The notes beneath the pieces were generated by a model that had not been told where the DNA came from, did not search any database, and saw only the letters and a program-made list of their open reading frames with translations. 64,000 nucleotides of DNA, from the NCBI RefSeq assembly GCF_914767665.1, contig NC_059507.1:35211270-35275269 (forward strand), in the 5' to 3' direction. This DNA comes from Harmonia axyridis (taxonomy: Eukaryota > Arthropoda > Insecta > Coleoptera > Coccinellidae). Both the position numbers and the translations under genes were made by a program. Position 1 is the first letter of the stretch. Every line of letters starts with the position of its first letter. This document shows positions 45,433 through 55,859 of the stretch, one piece after another.

Positions 45433-46185
45433 TGAATTATATATTCATTATTCAACTGCTTTTGAGCAATTAATAGTATCTAATAACAAACATCGTGAGT
45501 TATAATAACTCACTATAATAAATCGGAAAATATGAATCTGTGCTTCTATACTTCTCTGCTTCTATTCGATTGGCCGAAAGGGAACATTCCATTATTGTTA
45601 TTGAGGGGAGGAATGTCCGAGAGAATGTCACTTTAATAATTTTGACGTTTTCAAATTAAGTTGAAATCTAATTATTATGAATGTTTTGCTGAAAACGATT
45701 AATTCATATAGTGAAAATGAAATATTATATGGGTATACATTTCCAAAAGACAAACAGCTAATGTTACCATACAGAATTTTAAAGGAGTTTGTAGCAGTAA
45801 GGTCATTAAGTCGTCGTTCACAGGGAATGTTTTTGGTATATTTTAATGCATTTTTATAGGCAACTATTAAGGATTTCAATACAGTTCTATGTCTGTACGG
45901 ATTCCAGCTAGCCGAAGCTAGTTCGATTGTCATTGGTGACACTAAGTATCCATCTCTCTTGTAGTCGGGATCGAGCACATATGTTTATTTCCCGTTCCTT
46001 CTGTCTATATTCTAAGTCTGTATTTTTTTCTTAGTATTTATTGATATAGTCGTAGATGAAGTATAGTATTCAACTTGCGCTAATGGTCATATCTCACTTG
46101 ATGAATTACAGCACTCGCCTGCGGTTCGTGCTGTTAACTTCATCTGCGTGACTTATGACCTATATTACTGCTCGTTGAATAATAT
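45433..46185. mobile_element. Insertion within Tc1 element A
   Basis: Absent from the paralogous position in element B. It contains a 116-codon minus frame (45628-45978) that I do not recognise and, at its right end, the apex hairpin. Confidence 0.55.
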
Positions 46186-46190
46186 ACTAT
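46061..46190. repeat. Hairpin repeat with CTCGC...GTTCG apex (c)
   Basis: Arms of about 55 bp flank ACTCGCCTGCGGTTCGT at 46113, which differs by one base from the apex at 36774. Confidence 0.75.
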
Positions 46191-46307
46191 GTTTGTGACT
46201 CTCTACTTTATGCAGGATCAGACAAAATAGGAAAAATGAGAAAAAATCAGAATTTATCGATCATTTACTTTTGATTAATTATAGTTATTCCACAACTAAA
46301 TCCAAAG

Positions 46308-47287
46308 TCAATAGTCCGTAGTACCACCTCTTCTTCTAATCAACTGCCGGATACGCCTAGGCATCCCACGAACCAAGTCATCAATGAAATTTTCAGGCAT
46401 ATCGTTCCATTCTTCCTGAAGGGCTAAATTCAATTCGTGAAAAGTTGAAAGTGGGTTTTGGCGATTGGATATTACTCTCTCTCTAAGTAATCCAATACGT
46501 ACTCAATTGGATTCATGTTTGGTGTGTTTGCTAGCCAGTTCATCCTCTGGATATTGTTCTCTTTGAGAATGTTTTGAACCCTTCGTGCATTATCATCCTG
46601 ATAAATGAAATTATCCCCAAATTCGTTGTTGAGAAGAACAATGATTGGTTCAATGATGTTTTCTACGTAGATGGTACCAATCATTGGCGACCGAACATAT
46701 ACCCCCCAAGCACCTTGTTGATCTACTTTAAAAGTGCACAACTTGAAGTTGAATCGCTCTAGTCTTCCTGTACTTTCCCAAACCTTTTTTCGTCGACTAT
46801 CACTCTGTGTACCGAATCGTGACTCGTCCAATTACGTTGCGCCATTGTGGTAAAAGCCAGTCTTGGTGGTGTTCTGCCCATTGCCGACGGGTAGCTCTAT
46901 GTCCAGGTGATAGCCGAAGTACTCTCAAAAGTCTTTTTGACCTTGAATTTTAGGAATGCAACCGTGTCCTCATGGTACTGGTTGAGACTACCAGTCTATA
47001 GGTCCTCAAAAATGACTTCGAAGGGCTGTTACAGATACCGTTCGATTCTTCCCAGAAAAATTTTCTATATAATGGTCTTTCCTTGCAGACGTAACTCTGG
47101 GTCGACCAGGCACTGGTCTCCGGGCAACGCTGTCGGTTTCCAGGAAAAGGGCCACTATGCGCCTTATTGAAGTCCGTGGAATGTGTCCCGGAATTTTCCT
47201 CGCAATCTTCACAATATTACAACTCCCGTTATTCCCTGAAAACTGATTAAATTCAAATATACTTGTATTTTCCCGAACAAGAAACAT
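46308..47287 (-). pseudogene. Tc1-like transposase, element A
   Basis: The N-terminal frame (47287-47006) gives GHIPRTSIRRIVALFLETDS and then GRPRVTSARKDHYIENF, the paired helix-turn-helix with its GRPR linker. The core frame (46831-46472) holds LDESRFG (first Asp), NFIYQDDNAR (second Asp) and MNPIEYVLDYL (Glu). About five residues after DDNA are deleted, shortening the DD34E spacing. The C-terminal frame ends VRGMPRRIRQLIRRRGGTTD with a final Tyr and TGA at 46310-46308. A nonsense codon immediately precedes LDESRF and frameshifts separate the blocks. Length, about 326 codons, is normal for the family. Confidence 0.88.
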
Positions 47288-47412
47288 TCCGTGCTAGTTT
47301 ATTGTTTTCATATAAATAATAAGACGACATTTTCACACACAATAAATTATCATGTCACATTCAACGAATTGGGAGTTGATATGGGGGGGGCCAAGACTTT
47401 TGACGATGTGTG

Positions 47413-47621
47413 CACATGATTGCGTTCATTTGGCTGCTGGAAGATGGCTGCCAACTTCACGCCGGTAGTTTAACTTCAAGTATATGGTTTTTTCAATAGA
47501 AATTATGCAATGGTTATAATGGCAACAAAGTGTGTTATTTTTTCACATTTCTCATATCATTTGTCCTAATTAATCCTTAGCTTTCTCAACTGAAATATAC
47601 AAAGAAAAAAGAGAAAAGCAA
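47413..47621. other. Spacer
   Basis: Short AT-rich stretch, nothing recognised. Confidence 0.5.
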
Positions 47622-47770
47622 TGACGTGAAGTCAGAATATTTCGGTGCTCGTTAATTCATACACCAAATAAGTCCTTGGAGACCAGAGAGCTATATACAA
47701 ATAGGTTTAAGGTGTGTGCGCCATCAGAGCATGAATAAACGAGCGCTCGAAAGCCTTTGACTTCACGTCA
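47622..47770. mobile_element. 149-bp MITE with TGACGTGAAGTCA ends
   Basis: The ends TGACGTGAAGTCA...GCTCGTTAATTCAT are mirrored over about 38 bp at 47732-47770. Non-coding. Confidence 0.65.
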
Positions 47771-48629
47771 GTTCATTTTTTTTCGATATTCTGGTTGAAC
47801 TTTTTGCGGTTCTTATGAAACTTAAAATATTGCATCAAGTTGGATTGGTTATTTAAGAAAATCATCCGCGGCTTTATAGCCAATTGACACCTAAATTTCA
47901 GATTTTCCAATCTGACAATACGTTCATTGACAATATTTACCAAAATCTTTCATGTATATTGAGTATTTCAAATATGACATGTGTGTGAACAAACATTCTT
48001 TGAAAATTTACAGAATGTAAGTAGACTTGAATTTAACTACGAAACGTTCACTCAACATAGCTTGATAACATTTTGACCACGAATTTCGTAAATTACAGAC
48101 ATCTGGACGAAATGGTAGATTTTTCGTAACATAACTAATGTCACGGTCGTATACAAAAGGCCGAACACTCGCAATACCGACATTTTTCTTCCAGACCGAA
48201 AAACCGCCCCTAATCTAGAAGCCGGGGGCAGGAATTCTAACATACGTAATTCGAACTAACGTTCGGTCTTTTCAGCGAGCCTCAAATCGACGTCGTTTGA
48301 CCGACTTTTCCAGGCGGTGTGATTATTGGTGAAAAATGACTGGAAATAAGGAAGAAGGGAAAGTGAAAGCCCGTTTTCCCCGAGGAAGGGAATAAATCAA
48401 CCCCGGCAGGTTTCTACGTGTTTCTTGTGATACACGTTTGACTCGGTTCACGGGCAGATATACGACAAGAGAACTTAAATTTGGTACAAGAACGCCTTGT
48501 TTTACGTTTGAGAACGTTTTATGGCAAAACAGTCATTCGATCATTTGGCGCCTCTTTGATGTTCTCTAATTTCGTTTGTATATAAAAGATACCGATAGAA
48601 AGGTAGTTTATTCCAACCAAACTTACGAG
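47771..48629. other. Spacer
   Basis: No gene recognised. A GC-richer patch lies at 48280-48450. Confidence 0.45.
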
Positions 48630-49225
48630 ATTAATACAATCGTACCTGGCAAATAAAAATTCAGAGGGAACATCGATAGTACCAGGTCGACGACCAGAGA
48701 AATTGAAGCCGGAGTTCCCCAAGGATCGGTGATAGGACCGCTGCTGTTCAACTCATACATGGCAGACATACCGAAAATGAATAGATGCAAGATGACACCG
48801 CTTTTTACTATCACAGTAGAATGCGGAAAACAGTTACTAGGCAGAAACAGATAGACCTAGATAAACTGATGGAATGGAGCTTCAAAGTGAATACATCGAA
48901 AACAGTTGCAATCCACTTCGGAGGAGCAACAGTAAAGAAAGAAAAAGCAGGAAACGTTAAAATAGAAAATCAGAGCATAGAATGGAAAATGGAATTAATA
49001 TCTGGGAGTAACACTAGATGAAAGAATGAACTTTAACAAACAGATAGAAGAAAGCAGAAAAAAGGCAAGGCAATTGCACGGGAGAATGTATCCTCTAATC
49101 AATCTTTCCTTAAAAAACAAGCTGAAGAAAATAAAAAGAGTAATGCGAAGAATTCCGTATGCAGAAGTAACCTGGTATAACATGAAAAATAATAATAAAG
49201 ATCAGTTGCAAACTGTTAGAATATT
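48630..49225 (+). pseudogene. Jockey-like reverse transcriptase fragment
   Basis: The plus strand encodes, with frame changes, EAGVPQGSVIGPLLFNSYMA and DIPKMN (fingers/palm block GVPQGSxxGPLLF), then MQDDTAFYYHS where the YADD box is expected but the Tyr-Ala is lost by a small deletion, then LDKLMEWSFKVNTSKTVAI, then GVTLDERMNFNKQIEESRKK and ARQLHGRMYPLI. This order identifies a jockey-clade LINE between the palm and the thumb. Both ends are truncated and several frameshifts are present. Confidence 0.85.
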
Positions 49226-49742
49226 ACTTCATCCGAAAAAAATTACGAGAGAGACAACCAACATTACATCCTACCCTACACTTGTAGTATTACATCATAT
49301 CGTCACCGTGGCGCTGCAAGTGTTAACGAACGATGGATATTTTGTTACTTTTTATCATTATTACTACTGCGCCTCTTTGGTGTTTACCGTCTGCATAATA
49401 GAAAATTGGGTCTACACCTTGTTAAATTTTTCATTTCTGTTTTGGTTGCCAATCCACAAAAATAAACCGTTTCATCATAATCAGGATAGTTTGTTATTTT
49501 TTTTCTGATTGCACCAAGAACTTAAAGTTCTTCTGCGAATTATATTATTGAATTTACAATTCAACTAGTAGCAACAGAAAATGGTCCAATGATGCGCAAT
49601 GGACTAGTTTTCATTTTTTTGTTAAGGATTTATTCTAAAAATTCAAGTAAAACGAAACAAAAATGTGGAAGAATCATTGAAATATCTCTAGAAATGAAAA
49701 AGTTATGGGGCTTTGAAGTTGCGCTTGAAAGAATAATTTCTA
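49226..49742. other. AT-rich spacer
   Basis: The tail of an open frame ending at 49508 shows no further reverse transcriptase motif. Nothing else recognised. Confidence 0.45.
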
Positions 49743-50219
49743 CTGTGTGACGTCACGCCACTTACACGAGGCGACTGGTATTCGCAGAGTGCTTACGAAT
49801 TCATTGGTGTACAATCACTTGTGCCGTTCGTGTCGTGTTTTGTTCGTTACACGATGGCTGAAATAAAAAAAAATCCTACAAATATTGTGCCTATGTGTGC
49901 AAGCACGACAATCAAAAACCCCAATATATTGTTTTTTCATGTACCAAATGACATGAATCAAAGGAAGAAGTGGTGCAAATTAATGAGGCGTGACTTAATT
50001 GGACCTAAAACAACTTCATATGTGTGTGAAGATCATTTTGATGTAAGTATCTATCAGTACTAGCTGTCTATTTCTGATAACAAAATCTAAGGTGTAAGTT
50101 GGTTTGAAATAAGTTATTGAGTGAAAATAACTACAAACGGCGCGAGAGCCTCGGCGCGGCTAAGTATTTAAACGTAATTTATGGTGTAGCGATCACAGGC
50201 AAGTGGCGTGACGTCACAG
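49743..50219. repeat. Inverted TGACGTCACGCCACTT repeats around the THAP exon
   Basis: CTGTGTGACGTCACGCCACT at 49743 and its complement at 50201-50219 face each other across 440 bp. Each contains the CRE palindrome TGACGTCA. They may be terminal repeats of a small mobile element or paired regulatory sites. Confidence 0.55.
49854..50042 (+). CDS. THAP-domain exon of a THAP-type gene or transposon
   Basis: ATG at 49854 opens 63 codons that end at GAT|GTAAGT (50042/50043), a consensus 5' splice donor in phase 0. The peptide has the THAP pattern: IVPMCASTTIKNPN, then ILFFHVP, then RKKWCKLMRRD, and YVCEDHFD at the end, giving the Cys-x2-His of the C2CH zinc site and the conserved Trp. THAP domains bind DNA. 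They occur in host regulators and in transposases of the P and related families. The first zinc Cys, expected four residues before PMC's Cys in related insect domains, is Asn here, so the domain may be impaired. An earlier in-frame ATG exists at 49821. The next exon is not found. Inverted TGACGTCACGCCACTT repeats flank it. Confidence 0.5.
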
Positions 50220-51239
50220 ACGAGTCGGAGACCAAAGACGTTCCGCGCTAAAATACATAAATTTAAATAATCTATTTCTCAGTCATTTATAGATGGATTT
50301 TTAAAATGTTTTCACTGATTTATCAGTTTTGCTCTATATTTTAATTCTATCGTGTCAAATATATAGTATTATCAACATCACTAAACTTGTCCATTGAATT
50401 CTCATCGCTTTCGTTGATAAAAGCATTAAGTGGTAGTTGAAAAGTCCAAAACTCATACCAACTTGGCAGAAAATTCCGAAACCCCACCCGTAAACGAAGC
50501 CGACGACCCACACCTTCCAATAACGAAACAGGAGAACCAGAAAAACCTGGCGAAAACCCTCGAAAAGTACAGCGGCGAAATACGATGTTATTCCAGATTA
50601 TAACTTGGAGTTATTCCTGCGGAAACTCAGAGCAAAAACTCAATTATTTATTGCTCCAACGAACATCCCTGTGTTTTTGCCTGAAACGTTCGCAATCCCG
50701 ATACTCCAGAAAAAAAAACGGGGAGATAATTCCTCTCAGGATGAAAATTCACGACCGGCGAAGATCAAAAGAATGCTCTGGCCGTTTGACGGCCCGACTA
50801 GGGTTAGTGAGGTTTTGATGTGGTGTGAGGGGGTGCAATAGTTATTTTTGTGAGTAGTTCGAAGAATTGAACTTACGTTATCTCCACAAATAACATTAAT
50901 TCATTATCAACAAATTTTCAACTGGTAGTTAACGAACATTTGCTATATATAAATAAACTCTTACAAGAATTCAATAATTTATTCACTCAGAATATAGGAT
51001 TTATTAATAATTAACAAACTAACATAATTCTAGCGATTCAATCTGTGGAAAAGTTAAAGGACACATCCCTCAAAGAGAAGCGCATCTCCTTGAAGGATTA
51101 GTCCTAGAACTTTTCCTTTGATTCGACTTTCCTTTTTAAACATAAAATCTGTGTTACTAAGAGCTTATTGAACGCCGCTTAGCACATCTGTACTGAATTT
51201 TGGGTTTAGATCGTTTGTACCTGCTTTGTTATTAGTGAT
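50220..51239. other. Spacer
   Basis: Two overlapping frames at 50585-50841 in different phases, no domain. AT-rich elsewhere. Confidence 0.4.
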
Positions 51240-51325
51240 GTTGGCAGAACAGTGGTTAGAGGGGATGGATGCGATCAAGATGACTTGGGTTCAAACCCGG
51301 ATACCCTCAATATGAGCTATGAAAA
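51240..51325 (+). repeat. tRNA-like boxes, possible SINE head
   Basis: GGGTTCAAACCC at about 51288 matches the pol III B box, and TTGGCAGAACAGTGGTTAGA about 45 bp upstream is a rough A box. No full cloverleaf forms by eye, so a tRNA gene is not called. A tRNA-derived SINE is possible. Confidence 0.3.
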
Positions 51326-51760
51326 ATTACCTAATTTGGCAAACAGTTCTTTTAAGACCCTAACAATCGGATAATAGAAACAACCAAAATAATTATCTAA
51401 GAAATACGTTAACCATTACTGAATTGAATTACGTATGAATAAGGTTTATTAATTATTACTCAATGATATATTAACCTCAACTATATTTATTTCCTTCAAA
51501 TGTATATTTCTTCAGCATAATTAATATAAGTTATGAGTAAAAAATGAAGTGTAATAATGAATGGGTTATTGGTGAGATTTCAAATAAATTATTTATTTCC
51601 ATGAAACTTATATTTGTTTGTCCATATATCCAATAAATGATTTATTAACTATAATGCATTTTCGATAATATCAAATAAACACTTCTTTCAGTGTAGTACA
51701 ACTTCACTTCCTTTTTTTTTACGAAATTCCAGGCTTCAATGTAATATAATATACATACAT
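51326..51760. other. AT-rich spacer
   Basis: Nothing recognised. Confidence 0.5.
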
Positions 51761-52545
51761 TTATGATTCAAAGTATTGTCCATTGCTGGCCACTACTTTC
51801 TCCCATCTTTGGGGCAGCGTGCGAATCCCGCGTTGAAAAAAACTGTCATCTTTTGAAGTGATCCACGAATCGATCCAATTTCTCACTTCTCCATGAGACC
51901 GGAAGTGCTGGTCAGCCAGGCCGTGTGTCATTGATTGAAACAAGTGATAGTCTGAAGAGCAACGTCTGAAGAATACGGCTAGTGGGGTAGGACTTTTTTT
52001 TCTACATTTCCAAGTATGTCTTCACCATTTTCTCAACATGGGGTCAATCATTCTCAGTCAGTCAGTCAGTTTCAATAACGCATAATACATTACGCCGAGC
52101 TGGTCCCACCAAAAACTGAGCATGACCTTGGAACCGTGAATATTCGGTTTGTCCGTCGACGTGGAAGCATGGCCGGGATATCCACATGATTTCCTGGGTT
52201 TGGCAGTATCGTTATAAACCCAGTTTTCGTCTCCAGTCTGTTCACAAGCAAACAAACGCCGTTCAACATTTCTCGGCTTCAACTCGTACGGCACCCATTT
52301 TCCTTGTTTCTGAGTCATGCCTGCCAATTCTTGTTGCGTTTGACACGAGTCTTGATAAAGTAATGCCACCAATTCTTTATCTTTGAAAACCTCCTCTCTT
52401 CCACCGCCATGCTTGTGTTCGACGTCAAATTTACCTTTCTTGAAGCGTTGAAACCACTCTCGGTACGTTCTCACTAATAGCGGCCTCACCATAAGTATTT
52501 GAGAGCATTCGTTGAGGCTCAGTCGCAGATTTTTTCATATTGAAG
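51761..52545 (-). pseudogene. Mariner transposase pseudogene 2
   Basis: From the right: MKKSATEPQRMLSNTYGEAA, then (after a frameshift) RTYREWFQRFKKGKFDVEHK (helix-turn-helix), DSCQTQQELAGMTQKQGKWV, YELKPRNVERRLFACEQ, TGDENWVYNDTAKP (first Asp), HASTSTDKPNIHGSKVMLSF, QLGVMYYALLKL, a gap, a degenerate NDxxPHVEKMVKTYLEM (second Asp region, with a stop), and MTHGLADQHFRS...RWEKVVASNGQYFES at the end. Deletions removed about 15 residues before TGDE, the stretch before the second Asp, and the third-Asp box. It is related to pseudogene 1 but is not a recent duplicate. Confidence 0.9.
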
Positions 52546-52744
52546 TAGAGAATTAAAACCTTTCGCAAATGACGAGAATTTGGATCGTGAGCTAACATGT
52601 AGATCGAGAATAACTTTATGATGCAGACACAAATCGACTAATATTTCGACAACATAATCTTCACAAATACTTAAGCTTATTGTATAACATCTACGATCTT
52701 TTTTTTCGACTACCACTTACCGCTACAGCCATCTATTACAAAAC

Positions 52745-52924
52745 GGCTGAAGCAAAGTTGTACACCTAATAGTAATCTGTAACCGGAAGTTGTAGAGTTT
52801 TGAAAATATTTTAGGGAGAAAGATCATTGTCTCAAACCCCAAAGTGCACATTTTCAGCACAAAATTATTATTAGTTTCCCATGAACGTCTAATAGACTAT
52901 CGCTGCGAAACACCCTGTATCTTT
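52745..52924 (-). repeat. Fragment of the TACAGGGTG foldback family
   Basis: Reverse-strand match to 43261-43410: it ends AAACACCCTGTA and contains GGGAGAAAGATCATTGTCTC and AATAGACTATCGCTGCG-type sequence. Confidence 0.65.
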
Positions 52925-54029
52925 CAGAAGCCTACAAGACTGCAGTTAATTTTTCTTGAAGTAAATTTTCATCCCGTTCATTCCGGGAACAATCCACCCA
53001 AAGTCCCTACAATAATCCCAAAACAAAGCGGCGCACTTTTAGTTCTATACCGGGGGGATCGGAGAAAACAGCAATAGATATTAAAATTTAATTTAAAGAT
53101 ATGTCCTGAGACCGGCCCAACTTTCAAGTAAGGTATTCCCGGTAGGAGAGGCACTTTCTTCTGGAGAACACGGGAACTTTCCGGGGGTATAAATATCCTT
53201 TTGATGAAAAAGGTAGGGAGAGCCTCGCTGTTTTCCCTCCCGCGCGTTCATTTGAATATTGCTTTCGAATGATTTCAGTTTTCCCTTTTTCCCCGACTTG
53301 AATAAATTAAACTCGATACTCTTTGATCGTTGAGTCTCCGACGGCCAGGGGCAGGGAACGAGAGGGGGGATGAGGGGGACTTAATTGAATGGGAAATAAT
53401 TTGTTTTCCAGCGAAAATTGGAATTAGATCGGGAACAAAAGAGTACGTCTTCGCTGAAAATTGAATTTCCGGGTGGGAAAAACAAGGGATTACCAACCCG
53501 GGGCATTGTGCGCTTTTCACTGGATGAATATGTTGAATTTCAATTCGGTCATGATATCCCAAATTGTTGACGGTTGAAAATTGAAGTTTAACATTCATTC
53601 ATCATTTATTTCAATATATTACATCCAAAGGAGAAATACCTAATAACAGGTGTAAATAATATAAGAATTAACGAATAACAAAAAATAGAATTGAATAGCC
53701 ATCGGCTAAAAATTAACACCAAAACTTGATCAAGCAATAAAGTTGCCTTCTGAACCCATAATCATTATAGTGGCTATATTAATTCAATGAGAGTAAAAGT
53801 GACGTATCTTTTTTTTACTTTACTCCTAAGAAACATCTACTTCTTCTGCGAACGGCATTCATCCTTAGAATACTAGTTATTGGAATGTTTTTAAAACATC
53901 TGATGTTTCGAAAAATGCAACACTAAATTTATGTGGTAACAGTTTTGTGACGTAGTACCACCATGAGAAAAAAACTTTTGAGAATTCAATAACATAACAC
54001 CTCACGTGACGTCACCTAATTAATCCTAT
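52925..54029. other. Spacer with GC island
   Basis: Bases 53040-53540 are GC-rich without a supported gene (the 107-codon minus frame at 53275-53598 has no domain). AT-rich after 53590. Confidence 0.4.
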
Positions 54030-54550
54030 GTCTTGACAGTAAAAACACTTTTTTAAATTCGAATTTATCCGTTACAAAGTCTCCTTCTAGCGTGATACAT
54101 ATACTAGAACGCTCCTCTAACTTTTCAATAAATTTTCTGTAGAATGATTCGTCTTTGTTTTCGAAACAGGCTTCAACCTCGGCAATCACTTCTTCATTAT
54201 TCATCATTCAATTGGATCATGGTTTTTATTGATTTGAGGCAAGGAGCATTCGCTAGATGAAAGAAAATATTTTTTTTTTGGATTTGAGAACATTTTTTCT
54301 TAATTTTGTCACAACCTTACCAGCTGCTATTTGGACGGTTTTAACATATTTCTTTCTTCTCAGCTGTTCCTCTCGCTCTCTTTGACTCAGAAATGCAGTA
54401 GAGAATCCACTTTCATCCACTAATACATATCGACTTGAAAAACCCTGTTTATTCTGATTCAACAGCTACGAATTGCATTCGAATTCGACGATGCGTTGTT
54501 GTTTTTGATCAGCGGTGAGCAACTGCAACACCAATGTAGCGTCATCCTGA
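54030..54550 (-). pseudogene. Mariner transposase pseudogene 3, internally deleted
   Basis: The minus strand encodes LTADQKQQRI, then SSRYVLVDESGFSTAF (degenerate YVTVDET, first Asp), then KKYVKTVQIAAGKVV, and then jumps to MMNNEEVIAEVEACFENKDE and EKLEERSSICITLEGDFV, the C-terminal tail. The whole second- and third-Asp region is deleted. This lineage, with the NEEVIAEVEAYF-type tail, is distinct from the other two mariners. It abuts the truncated DD41D copy 8. Confidence 0.75.
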
Positions 54551-54559
54551 TTCAAACAA

Positions 54560-54921
54560 GTTTTGGACCTGTGAATTGGCCTCCAAGATCTTGTGATTTA
54601 ACACCGCTAGACTACTTTCTGTGAGGCTATGTAAAGTCATTGGTCTATGCGGATAAGCCACAAACCCTTGACCATTTGGAAGACAACATTCGCCGTGTTA
54701 TTGCCGATATACGGCCACAAATGTTGGAAAAAGTCATCGAAAATTGGACGTCCAGATTGGACTAAATCCGAGCCAGCAGTGGCGGTCATATGCCAGAAAT
54801 CGTATTTAAAATGTAATGCCACAAGATAATCTTGTGGATAAATAAAATTCATGTCAATCGAATAATCCATCGTTGTTTTATTGCAATTTAAAGTTCTATA
54901 GCTCTAAAAAAAAACACCCTT
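54560..54921 (+). mobile_element. DD41D (rosa-like) element, copy 8, 5'-truncated
   Basis: Begins abruptly inside the transposase at TTTTGGACCTGTGAATTGG and runs to the 3' terminus AAAAACACCCTT. It keeps TPLDYF, then a stop (in place of Trp), and later another stop in place of a Tyr codon. Confidence 0.88.
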
Positions 54922-55674
54922 CATATCATCCACAACATAAACTGTATGAACTTCATTTGAAAAAAAATGCCAAAAATAAAGGATTATATATGAATGTCAT
55001 CAGAGTAAAACGAACCCCATTAGCGTAAAAATGAACCCCCATAACCGAGCCCCGCTGTCCCCGCCCCTGAAACTCGCAACCGAAGGTGAAAACGACCCCG
55101 CTGAATACGAATGAAAATTAACGAAACAACACAGCCGCCCTCTGCATTCAATATCCTGAATACAAAGCGCGAAATTCATTTTCGCCACTCCGTTTTCTAA
55201 TCGAATGAAAACCTAAGCGGCCGGAAAAATCTAACGTGCAGAATTCTGAAGAGCACGAACCCTTCGAATTGTAATGTAAATCCCCCCCGATGCCTCCGGG
55301 GACTCCCCCACCTGTTGTATGCTAATTTCGAATTGTCTTCCGTTGGTAGGCGGATTTTTCAACTTTCGCGGAGTTGTGGGCATGCGATTCGGGGCGTTTG
55401 GGGCTCGAAAGTTTGAATTTTTCGATTGAAAACCTGATCGGGTATCGATGGGGGTCATCTTTTAGCAATTATGAGAGATTTAGAGCGGATTCAATTTAAT
55501 GTTGAGATCGATTGGCAAAAAAGCAGCTTTTCAGAACTGTGAGTTGTTTGGTGTTCTGTTCTATACCATGCTTAGTAGTCTCTATGAAATCGTCTACCCT
55601 ATTGACAAATTTGATAACGTCCTTGGACACTTCATGAGGTTTTGAAACTAATTTGTCCATAATAGATCATTTTG
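54922..55674. other. Spacer with GC island
   Basis: Bases 55010-55450 are GC-rich with overlapping minus-strand frames lacking any domain. Confidence 0.4.
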
Positions 55675-55859
55675 AGCACATGACCCTCCCCCCTCAACAA
55701 CTTCCAACTTGTTGAATGTAACATGACATTTTTTTGGATGAGGAACTTCACTACCTTATCACTTAAATAACAACAATAAAGCAGCAAAAAAAAATGTTTC
55801 TTATTCGGGAGAATACAGGTGTATTCGATGTTAATCAGTTTTCAGCGAATATCACGAGT

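Larger units (their letters stand above)
45322..47412 (-). mobile_element. Tc1-like element A with a ~750-bp insertion
   Basis: Ends CACACATCGTCAAAAGTCTT and its complement at 47391-47412 define a 2.1-kb element. The minus-strand transposase lies at 46308-47287. Compared with element B (55675-57665), bases about 45433-46185 are extra: an insertion with its own inverted ends (TATTCATTATTCAAC at the left, GTTGAATAATATACT at the right) that contains the hairpin at 46061-46190. Confidence 0.8.
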
